Assembly (NCBI GenBank): GCA_014239035.1
Contig: JAAZZY010000068.1
Span: forward strand, 1 to 9,214
Direction of reading: 5' to 3'
Length of the DNA: 9,214 nucleotides
Source: Chlamydiia bacterium
GTDB lineage: Bacteria; Chlamydiota; Chlamydiia; Chlamydiales; JAAZZY01
In this document: positions 1 to 7,013 of the stretch, one piece after another
How the letters are laid out: each line of letters opens with the position of its first letter
Numbering within the stretch: the first letter of the stretch is position 1
Program-made: the position numbers and the translations under genes
Notes under the pieces: model-generated
What the model saw: the letters and a program-made list of their open reading frames with translations, nothing else
Database searches by the model: none
What the model was told of the DNA's origin: nothing

Positions 1-1154
1 TTGGGTGTAGAGTGGATAACCATGGCATAGGTTGACATAAAGAATGTAGAGACCGAGAAACCATTAATAATTAAACCCATTAAAAGCCAAAAATATGTAA
101 GTGTATGAGCTGTTATGGAAATTAACAGATAAGATATGACAACTCCTGCTAGTCCCAGCTGGATCTGCTTTCTATACCCTATTTTATCTGTCAAATACCC
201 AGCAACAGGATTCATGATTCCGGCTAAGATTGCTGCTGGCATTAAACAAAGTCCAGCCTGAAAAGGATTCTTTCCAAGTGACTTGATGAGGTATAAGGCA
301 ATGAAGACACTTGCAATGAAGGCAAATTGTCCACAAAAAAAGATGATGCATCCAATAGAAAAATTAAAATTTTTCATCAATTTGAAATCAAAAAGTGGAT
401 GCTTTGCTTTTTTCTCATACCAAATAAAGACAGGTATAAAAATAACGCCTACACAAAGAAGGGTAATGATAATAGCACTCCCCCATCCCCAGTTCTCTCC
501 TTGCATAAGAGCCATAATAACAGGAACTAAAAAGGCTAAGAAGAAAACGAGTCCCGTATAGTCAAACGTCGCTCCTTTTTCTTTCTCATGATCGAGCTCT
601 TTCATCAAGAGATAGACGAAGAAAAAACTGCATACTCCAATTATGGGGTTAATCCAAAAAATCCATCTCCATGTGCCATAGGTTGTAAAAAGCCCCCCAA
701 TGATGGGGCCAATGAGCACTGTAACAGAGGCCATAAAACCAACTAGGCCCATGGGCTTACCGCGTTTACCTTCTGGGAACAAATGATAGACTGATGCAGC
801 GATCACTACAGGGATCACAGCTCCACCAATTCCTTGAATAGCTCGAAACATCACTAAGAACCACGGGTTGAACGCTAGTCCACAACCAATGGATGCAAGA
901 ATAAATATGGCAAGCCCCCACAAATAGATTCTGCGCAGCCCTATCATATCTCCGAGTCTTCCAGAAGCTAGGCCACAAATAGCAAGGGGAACTAGGTATG
1001 CATTAACAACCCAAAAAAGCTGGGTGTCGTTTGCTCCAAGATCCATCTGAATGGTTGGCAGCGCAACATTTAGAGCGGTTTGATCTAGGTAGACCATGGC
1101 AAAGCCAAGGCCCATTGCTAAAAAACCAATCCATAATTTTCTGGTGTTATTCAT
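1..1154 (-). CDS. DHA2-family (EmrB/QacA-like) MFS drug exporter, C-terminus cut by window edge
   Basis: Probable proton-coupled multidrug or metabolite exporter of the inner membrane. The minus strand is open from the ATG at 1154 to the left edge, giving 384 residues without a stop. The family usually has about 500 residues and 14 membrane helices, so roughly the last quarter lies outside. Seen directly: the first-helix signature YLDQTALNVALP (residues 22-33), motif A GRLGDMIGLRR (65-75) in the loop after helix 2, the RAIQGIGGA motif (104-112), motif C around GPIIGG (149-154), and TWRWIFWINPIIG (161-173), typical of DHA2 proteins. Many strongly hydrophobic segments follow. The ATG lies inside the end of the upstream ptr gene (overlap ATGAATAA, 8 bases) with no clear Shine-Dalgarno, so translation is probably coupled to ptr. 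The family is secure; the substrate cannot be read from sequence. Confidence 0.9.
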   Translation of the reverse strand, partial: MNNTRKLWIGFLAMGLGFAMVYLDQTALNVALPTIQMDLGANDTQLFWVVNAYLVPLAICGLASGRLGDMIGLRRIYLWGLAIFILASIGCGLAFNPWFLVMFRAIQGIGGAVIPVVIAASVYHLFPEGKRGKPMGLVGFMASVTVLIGPIIGGLFTTYGTWRWIFWINPIIGVCSFFFVYLLMKELDHEKEKGATFDYTGLVFFLAFLVPVIMALMQGENWGWGSAIIITLLCVGVIFIPVFIWYEKKAKHPLFDFKLMKNFNFSIGCIIFFCGQFAFIASVFIALYLIKSLGKNPFQAGLCLMPAAILAGIMNPVAGYLTDKIGYRKQIQLGLAGVVISYLLISITAHTLTYFWLLMGLIINGFSVSTFFMSTYAMVIHSTP

Positions 1155-4080
1155 CTACTAGTTTTATTTCTTGAAGCGGCCTGGGCATCTCAATGATTTC
1201 ATAGAGACTCTCAGCTTTAAAGTGGCTTAAATTCTCAATGGGTACATAACTCACTATAGGAGTTGATGACATTTCTCCATCAATTAGCACGGCAATTCTA
1301 CCGTTATTTTGGCGTCCAAGCGCGCCATAGCAAAAGACAATATATTCTTGAAAAGATAAATTTTTCAAGGCAGAAATACTTTTTTCCCTACGGTCAAAAT
1401 CCTCATATTCAAATGCAAGCATCGTAAGATCTGCCCCTTTAGCACCTATTGAAACGGGAGGCTGAGATAGTTCTGTGATAAGAGATTCTCTAATAATATT
1501 AAATTTCTCTTCATTAAATTTTTCTGTTCCTAGCGATGCTAAAAATTCCTCACAGAAGAGCTCATACCTTGAGAGCAAGTCACGAGTTGAACATGAATTG
1601 GATTGAGTTAAAAAAGTTGTAAACTGCCTTTGATTATACTCAACAGGGAAAGAATATACAAGATAGCCCACTTGTTGCTTTGTTCTTAGAACATCATAGA
1701 AGTCTGAAGAAAGAGCTTTTGCCATAATCTTATGGGCTACACGCTCAGAATGATCTAACATGCCATGTCCAATCATAAGCTGAGTAGCAGATCCCACTTG
1801 ATCTGTGGTGTGAGTATAATAGCGAGGTTTAGTAGATGCATCAAAGTCAAGTATTGCACGCTTATAGTGGTCTTGCACTTTATAAGGACGACTTTTTGCA
1901 AAAGATTTTTCAAGGCTGGCTGTAAATTGATCAGCCTCTTGAGTGTTGATATTCCCATAGATGAGAGCTTTAACATATACTTTCTCAAAAAGGCTTTGGC
2001 AGTAAGATTGGAACTCTTCAAAAGAGATCTCATTAATCTCCGCAAGTTTAGCCTCAGGAGTTGAGTAATCTTTAATAACCATCGAGTTCATCATCATCCT
2101 GGACTGCTGGAGTGGGGTTTGCTTTGTTTGATTTTGGTAAGATCGCTTAAGTATATCTTTGTACTTTGCAAAATCTTTTTCTTTAGGAAGATGTGCTCTG
2201 ACTTGATCGATGATTTTATCTAAAAAAAGCTGGGCTTTTTGAGAGTAGCCACTAACAGAAATATAATACCCATGCTTTGAGCTTAAGCCCATATCAGAAC
2301 TTAGCCCGGCAAGGCCTCCTAACTCTAGATGAGAGCATAGAGTCTCAGACAACGAAAGGTCATACAAATCAGCTAATGCCATGTTTTGAGGTGTATTTTC
2401 AAATGCAGGTGAGAGCAGAAAGAGGTTGTAGTTCACTTTAGGTAATTGATAATCTTTATCCGCCTGATAATAGATTTTCATCTGATCACTTTGAGCAATC
2501 ATTTGAACGTTATTATCATTGAAGTCAGATTGTGAAGTAGTCAGCCCTAAATTATTGGGGATGTAGGGATTTGGTGCAGATGTAATGATCCCATTATTTG
2601 ATCCAGGGTGACTCCAAGATGAAAGGGTTACATTTGGAATGTCTTCGATATGAAATTTCACTCCAGCAACTTTTTCTGTTTGATCAAACTTTTTATCTAT
2701 TTTTTCTCCAGGAGCAATAATAAAGTAATTGGCTTTTGACGCTTGCAGATGTGAAAGCAGATCTTTTGCTCTCTGATTATGATAAGCTGTTGGCCAAAGT
2801 GTTTTTTGCGGGTAAGTTGCAGTATTTTCATATTGAATGTCTGCTGCAATTGATTGTACATAATCAAAAACTTCTGGCCTTGATTGGTACTGATAGCTGA
2901 GTTTTGCAAGAGTTACCATTTCATCAAATCGATACCTGGGGACCCCATTTTTTTGAAAGGCACTGATTGCTTCATAGCAGCATCTAATGACCTCTTCTTT
3001 TTCTTCTAACCCTTCTTGAGTTAAACTTATATGCATCTCAAAAAAGGAAACTTTTTCATCACAGTTATATTGCCCACAGGTAAAAGAGTGGACCAAACCT
3101 TTCTCTTTTAAAACAGTGGCCAAGCTTCTTGAAGACTCCTCAGCAAGCACATAGCTAACTAAATCAGCTGTATGATACTCTAAGTCATTAGAAAATTCTT
3201 CTGGGAGCTCCCAGCGAATCTTCATTTTTTTGATATCTTTAAGAGGCTCTACATAAACTGTTTTTCCTAAATAGGCATCTTGAGAAAGTGGAGAAGTAAG
3301 GTGAGTTACTTCAACATTTTTATTCTTAATTTGTGAAAAACACTGATCAACTTGGCTAGCTAGTTCATCTATTGGCAGAGGTGAGTAAAGAGCAAGACGC
3401 ATGATATTAGAGCTATAATTGTTTTCATACCATGAGATGATCTCATCACGACTAACATTAGATAGAGTCTCTTCTGTGCCACATCTGCAGATGCTAGCAT
3501 TAGAGTTTTCATCAAGGAGTCCATAAGAGACAAAAAAGACCCTTATATCATCTATATTTGACCTGTAGAGAAACTCTTGGTTAACGGCTTTTCTTTCTCT
3601 AGTTAGTCCGGACTCATTAAAAAGTGGAGATACAAAAAAAGAGGAGAAACGATCCAGTGCCTCTGATATATGTTCATTATTGATTTCAAAAGAGTAAACT
3701 GTTTTATCACCAGATGTGTATGCGTTGTTCATCCCACCACGAGATTGAATAAACTCCTGATACTCTTTTTCAGATGGGTATTTCTCTGTCCCCAGAAAAA
3801 GCATATGCTCTACAAAGTGTGCGACTCCTAGATGCTCATAAGGTTCATGATTCCAACCCACACCAACAGAGAGAGCTGCACCCGATTTTTTCGCTTCAGG
3901 GTCAGAAACAATGATGGCCTCTAAGCCGTTATCTAATTTGATTTTTAGGCATTTGATATTTTGAAGAGTAGGAGACTTGATTTTTTCCCTCATTTCGTCT
4001 GCTATAACCGTATATTCAGCAGATAGAAAAGAAGAAAAAACAAGTATTACAAATAAGAGAAGTTTATTGATTTTTTTCAT
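1147..4080 (-). CDS. ptr: Secreted M16A zinc metalloprotease (pitrilysin/insulysin family)
   Basis: Zinc peptidase that degrades short polypeptides inside a closed chamber; probably periplasmic. The 977 residues match full-length pitrilysin/insulin-degrading enzyme (about 960-1020). Residues 1-21 look like a Sec signal peptide: KK near the start, a hydrophobic core LLLFVILVF, and likely cleavage near SFLSA/EY. The inverted zinc motif HFVEH is at 88-92 (ligands H88 and H92, catalytic base E91). The third ligand is E169, with the conserved helper E162 seven residues before it. The C-terminal half carries LRTKQQVGYLVYS (798-810), where R799 and Y806 match the substrate-contacting Arg/Tyr pair of insulysin, so both halves look intact and the enzyme is predicted active. 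The start overlaps the end of plsB by 17 bases and has its own AAGGA site. From memory the gene corresponds to CT806 of C. trachomatis. Family confidence is very high; native substrates are unknown. Confidence 0.95.
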   Translation of the reverse strand: MKKINKLLLFVILVFSSFLSAEYTVIADEMREKIKSPTLQNIKCLKIKLDNGLEAIIVSDPEAKKSGAALSVGVGWNHEPYEHLGVAHFVEHMLFLGTEKYPSEKEYQEFIQSRGGMNNAYTSGDKTVYSFEINNEHISEALDRFSSFFVSPLFNESGLTRERKAVNQEFLYRSNIDDIRVFFVSYGLLDENSNASICRCGTEETLSNVSRDEIISWYENNYSSNIMRLALYSPLPIDELASQVDQCFSQIKNKNVEVTHLTSPLSQDAYLGKTVYVEPLKDIKKMKIRWELPEEFSNDLEYHTADLVSYVLAEESSRSLATVLKEKGLVHSFTCGQYNCDEKVSFFEMHISLTQEGLEEKEEVIRCCYEAISAFQKNGVPRYRFDEMVTLAKLSYQYQSRPEVFDYVQSIAADIQYENTATYPQKTLWPTAYHNQRAKDLLSHLQASKANYFIIAPGEKIDKKFDQTEKVAGVKFHIEDIPNVTLSSWSHPGSNNGIITSAPNPYIPNNLGLTTSQSDFNDNNVQMIAQSDQMKIYYQADKDYQLPKVNYNLFLLSPAFENTPQNMALADLYDLSLSETLCSHLELGGLAGLSSDMGLSSKHGYYISVSGYSQKAQLFLDKIIDQVRAHLPKEKDFAKYKDILKRSYQNQTKQTPLQQSRMMMNSMVIKDYSTPEAKLAEINEISFEEFQSYCQSLFEKVYVKALIYGNINTQEADQFTASLEKSFAKSRPYKVQDHYKRAILDFDASTKPRYYTHTTDQVGSATQLMIGHGMLDHSERVAHKIMAKALSSDFYDVLRTKQQVGYLVYSFPVEYNQRQFTTFLTQSNSCSTRDLLSRYELFCEEFLASLGTEKFNEEKFNIIRESLITELSQPPVSIGAKGADLTMLAFEYEDFDRREKSISALKNLSFQEYIVFCYGALGRQNNGRIAVLIDGEMSSTPIVSYVPIENLSHFKAESLYEIIEMPRPLQEIKLVDE

Positions 4081-5101
4081 TTTTATCCTTTAACTCATTT
4101 AACCTTTTATAATCGCGTGCAACCAGTGACCAAATATAATCACAACGAGCAAGGCGATGTTGTAATTTATTCTCTGTTGCATGTCCAGGGAAATTCATCA
4201 TATTGATTTCTTTTCCAAAAGATGCGTATACGCCTGCATATTTAGGCAAACGCTCTTCTCCCACTTCAATTTCTACGACATTAGGTGGGGGTAATACACG
4301 ATGGGTTAACAAAGATAAAGGGTAAAAGTGCGACGTTTTTTTTGCTCTTTTAGTCATCAAATAAAACATTTCTACACTTTGTGAATCAAAGGGGGCCACA
4401 TGAAACTCTCCTTGTTCATCTGGGCGATCTCTTCCGCCAGATGGGGCAACATAAATGCATTTTCCTCCCTCAGAGAGAAGCTGACTCATCAGCTGCATTG
4501 TTCTTTTATTATGAAGCCTTTTTTCTTCTTTACGCTCAGGAGGGTTATTGATGTGTTTTTTAGAGTAAATACACAAAAGGTTCCTTCCCAGGCTCATTGG
4601 GATTGCAAGGCAATCAGATATCACACGATCTCCAGCAACATAAATGATATCCCTACCTAAGTCTGGGTGTTTTTTTTCCAAGAGGATATTGAGTAGCTGA
4701 GGATCAATTTCTGTTTGGTGATTGGCTAAAAAGATAACATTTTCTTTAGCTTTTAATTGTTGAGCAATTTTTATTAGATTTTCTTCTCCGACATACTCTG
4801 AAACATTTGCATTAACTAATGGAGAGGCAAAGTCTATTCCAAACTGATAGTAATTTACAGGTTTTATAATCATTGCGTGATAAGACTCAAAGGCAATCGG
4901 ATTAAAATTCAACCCTCTGATTAATTCAAGATAGGTTGAAAAAAGCTCCTCTACGGCAAGTTCATGTGAGCACCCTGATTTAACTACAGTTGCGTGATAC
5001 CTTGATAAAAAGTCTTTCATGATCACTTGCGCTTTTGGAGAAACTGCAGCTTCTTTAAACCACATCTCCATTAGTTTGTATACACGGTGCCCTTCATTCA
5101 T
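4064..5101 (-). CDS. plsB: Glycerol-3-phosphate acyltransferase, soluble plastid/chlamydial type
   Basis: Transfers an acyl chain from acyl-ACP to the sn-1 position of glycerol-3-phosphate, the first step of phospholipid synthesis. At 345 residues it is far shorter than E. coli PlsB (about 800) and resembles the chloroplast stromal enzyme. The catalytic H(X)4D box is H128-D133 in ANHQTEIDPQ. The phosphate-binding residues of the squash enzyme (K193, H194, R235, R237, as I recall them) fall at K182, H183 (YSKKHINN) and R224, R226 (APSGGRDRP), all offset by exactly 11, as is H128 against H139. The block HFYPLSLLTHRVLPPP (258-273) is also plant-like. I see no membrane segment. The ATG at 5101 is 2 bases past the cafE stop and only a weak purine stretch precedes it, so coupled translation is likely. 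The gene matches CT807 in C. trachomatis order. Confidence 0.95.
   Translation of the reverse strand: MNEGHRVYKLMEMWFKEAAVSPKAQVIMKDFLSRYHATVVKSGCSHELAVEELFSTYLELIRGLNFNPIAFESYHAMIIKPVNYYQFGIDFASPLVNANVSEYVGEENLIKIAQQLKAKENVIFLANHQTEIDPQLLNILLEKKHPDLGRDIIYVAGDRVISDCLAIPMSLGRNLLCIYSKKHINNPPERKEEKRLHNKRTMQLMSQLLSEGGKCIYVAPSGGRDRPDEQGEFHVAPFDSQSVEMFYLMTKRAKKTSHFYPLSLLTHRVLPPPNVVEIEVGEERLPKYAGVYASFGKEINMMNFPGHATENKLQHRLARCDYIWSLVARDYKRLNELKDKNEKNQ
4086..4090 (-). promoter_or_regulatory. Shine-Dalgarno of ptr, inside plsB
   Basis: On the minus strand AAGGA ends 5 bases before the ptr ATG (4080) and lies within the last codons of plsB. It supports the chosen ptr start and suggests ptr has its own ribosome entry, unlike the MFS gene downstream. 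Confidence 0.6.
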
Positions 5102-5103
5102 AG

Positions 5104-6648
5104 CTAATTGTCCAGCTTAGATCCATTGGTCGTCGAAAAAAAATGAAATTCATTCAGATGATAAGAATCATTCGATTCAAATTCAAGGTATGCATTAAGT
5201 TTCTCAGCAAATTTTTTCAAAAATGCTTTATCCACTTCTTCTAAGAATTTATTCACCTCTGGATGAGTAGCAAGTTTAATCGCAAATTGTTTTTCAATAA
5301 CAATCATTTTCTTGAGTTCTCTTTCAATCTCAATGCTAATTGTCTCAAAATTCTTAATCCACCCGCCTCCATAGCAATAAGGACAGTCCATAGAAGTCAT
5401 TTGCTTCAAGGACTCTTTATTTCTTTGGCGTGTCATCTCAATGAGCCCAAACTCACTCATTCCAAGAATTGTGCATTTGGCTGAATCTTCTTTCATACTC
5501 TCTTTGAGGAAATCTACTATACGCCTTTGGTTTTTCCTCATACGCATATCAATAAAGTCGCAAATGATTAGTCCACCTAAATTACGGAGACGAAGCTGCC
5601 TAGATATTTCTGCTGCCGCTTCCAAATTAATGCGAACTAGCGTCTCTTCTAAATCTTTTTCATTTTTTGTGCTGCGACCAGAGTTAACGTCAATTGTGCA
5701 CATTGCCTCTGTATGTTCAAAAAAGAGATAGCCACCGCTTGGCAACCAAATTTTATGTTTGAGGGCTTTCTCAATCTCTCTTTCTACATTGAAGCGCTCA
5801 AACATGGGCACATTATCTCTGTAGAATTCTAACCTAAGGCTATGTTCATCGGCATATCTTTTATAAATAGCCTTGCATCTGCGGTAAATGGCATAGTTGT
5901 CAATCAACAGACGGTCGTATCGCTTATCGATAGCAAGCATCACAGAGCGCTTAATAAGATCGCTATCTTGATAAAGACAACTTGTTCCTTTAGAATTGTG
6001 ATATTTCTCCACAATGTCTTCCCATGTCTTTAACAGATCGTGCGCCTCAGCAATGAGCAGGTCAATCGAAGCATGACGAGATGCAGTGCGGCAGATCAGC
6101 CCCATTTCTTTGGGCATTTCAAAAGATCTGATAAGCCTTTTTAATTTCAAGCGCTCAGAAGAATTTTCAATGCGCTTTGAAACTCCTCGATGAGGTGAGT
6201 TGGGAAGTAAAACCAAATAGCGGCCGGCAATAGAGATCTTAGACGTTAATCGTGCTCCTTTGCTGCCAATGGGCTCTTTGAGCACCTGAACCAAAACAGG
6301 TTGATCGATTTTCATAATCTTATCAATCTCTTCTTTGGGCTTAGATTTTGCTTTAGAGCGTTTCTTTTTTTCTTCTTCTACTAGTTCAAAGTCCATGTCA
6401 TAGAGGTCTTCAAACTTTTTGCGGTTCTCTACAATATCTGAGATATGAATAAATCCATTTTCAGACTCATTGATATCTATGAATGAAGATTGAATGTTTT
6501 CTAGAATGTTTGTGACCCTACCACGATAGACATTGCCAGTTAGCTGTCTCTCTTTTTTTCTTTCGAGGACAAGGTCTTGTAGTGTCCCATTGCGCAAACG
6601 CGCCATGCGGATCTCTTTGCTTTCGACATTGAGTAATATTTCTTGCAT
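5104..6648 (-). CDS. cafE: Ribonuclease G/E family endoribonuclease
   Basis: Single-strand-specific endoribonuclease expected to act in mRNA decay and rRNA processing in the cytoplasm. Its 514 residues are close to E. coli RNase G (489) and lack the long C-terminal scaffold and membrane anchor of RNase E. An S1 domain spans about 36-123 (GRVTNILENIQSSFIDI, NGFIHISDI) and carries a charged, lysine-rich insertion at 91-112. R187-T188 align with the 5'-monophosphate sensor. The magnesium ligands are D320 (TIDVNSGR) and D364 (ICDFIDM). The zinc-link CPYC at 422-425 matches CPRC at 404-407 of E. coli RNase E. The start is firm: an in-frame TAG at 6660-6658 precedes it and no other start lies between. 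It is the first gene of the minus-strand operon and corresponds to CT808 of C. trachomatis. It could equally be named rng. Confidence 0.95.
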   Translation of the reverse strand: MQEILLNVESKEIRMARLRNGTLQDLVLERKKERQLTGNVYRGRVTNILENIQSSFIDINESENGFIHISDIVENRKKFEDLYDMDFELVEEEKKKRSKAKSKPKEEIDKIMKIDQPVLVQVLKEPIGSKGARLTSKISIAGRYLVLLPNSPHRGVSKRIENSSERLKLKRLIRSFEMPKEMGLICRTASRHASIDLLIAEAHDLLKTWEDIVEKYHNSKGTSCLYQDSDLIKRSVMLAIDKRYDRLLIDNYAIYRRCKAIYKRYADEHSLRLEFYRDNVPMFERFNVEREIEKALKHKIWLPSGGYLFFEHTEAMCTIDVNSGRSTKNEKDLEETLVRINLEAAAEISRQLRLRNLGGLIICDFIDMRMRKNQRRIVDFLKESMKEDSAKCTILGMSEFGLIEMTRQRNKESLKQMTSMDCPYCYGGGWIKNFETISIEIERELKKMIVIEKQFAIKLATHPEVNKFLEEVDKAFLKKFAEKLNAYLEFESNDSYHLNEFHFFSTTNGSKLDN

Positions 6649-6717
6649 ATTTGTAACCTATAAACTTTTCCTTTGGAGCAGAGAGAGAAATGTATGAAAA
6701 AAGAGTTTGGAATAACT

Positions 6718-6734
6718 GGCGAGAACTTCTCGTC
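6718..6734 (-). other. Small hairpin in the cafE leader
   Basis: The sequence GGCGAGAACTTCTCGTC is nearly palindromic around C6726. It can fold as a 6-base-pair stem (one G-U pair on the plus-sense strand) with a 5-base loop. It lies about 70 bases upstream of the cafE ATG and is not followed by a T run in that direction, so it is not a terminator. It could be a leader element or chance. Confidence 0.3.
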
Positions 6735-6897
6735 CGTAGGTGGATCACTTTTGATAACTTAGAATAAACCATTTCTCTACTTTGGTCTGCTACACTTATG
6801 TTGATTTTCTTAATAAGCCCTTGAATTTAACTTTTTAAAGATCAAAGGCGAGTCATTTAATTAACTTTTTCTATTCAAAAAACTTCTAAATAGTTGG

Positions 6898-6926
6898 CTA
6901 TAAATATAGACAAAAAAAACTATCAA
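6898..6926 (-). promoter_or_regulatory. Candidate sigma-70-type promoter for cafE-plsB-ptr-MFS
   Basis: On the minus strand TTGATA (6926-6921) and TTATAG (6903-6898) are separated by 17 bases. This resembles the -35/-10 pair used by the chlamydial housekeeping sigma factor. Transcription would begin near 6890 and leave a leader of about 240 bases before cafE. The region is so AT-rich that chance matches are likely, hence the low confidence. Confidence 0.3.
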
Positions 6927-7013
6927 TTCCACAAAAATATTTTTTTTAAAAAAGACTTTCTTGAAAAATTGAGATCACATACACATATTGTAATTCTAAC
7001 CCTCTTTTGAATT

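Larger units (their letters stand above)
6649..7013. other. AT-rich divergent intergenic region between cafE and the 511-residue gene
   Basis: This 365-base stretch holds no convincing gene. It separates two divergent genes, so it must supply promoters in both directions. The centre (about 6900-6960) is very rich in A and T tracts, including a run of eight T followed by six A, as often seen in bent promoter DNA. For the minus strand a TTGATA/TTATAG pair stands out (separate entry). For the plus strand I see only weak candidates: TATAAA at 6899-6904, or TTGAAA at 6961 with poor -10 choices near 6984-6996. A 6-base-pair hairpin lies at 6718-6734. No tRNA or recognised riboswitch was seen. Confidence 0.6.

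Noticed and set aside
283..561. Plus-strand frames of 92 and 67 residues
   Set aside because: They lie antisense within the MFS exporter, which has clear family motifs on the minus strand.
1765..2064. 99-residue plus-strand and 90-residue minus-strand frames
   Set aside because: Both fall inside the continuous metalloprotease gene in wrong frames and show no motifs.
5263..5731. Two plus-strand frames opposite the 3' half of cafE
   Set aside because: They are antisense to the catalytic core and zinc-link of the ribonuclease, which is intact.
6732..6751. CCGTAGGTGGATCACTTTT, resembling the 3' end of 16S rRNA
   Set aside because: The match is short, lacks the intervening helix 45 bases and the anti-Shine-Dalgarno CCTCC, and no flanking rRNA sequence is present. 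Treated as coincidence.
6518..6772. 84-residue minus-strand reading frame covering the start of cafE and part of the leader
   Set aside because: It overlaps the well-supported S1 domain coding region in another frame, is low in recognisable motifs and rich in basic residues. Most likely a chance frame.
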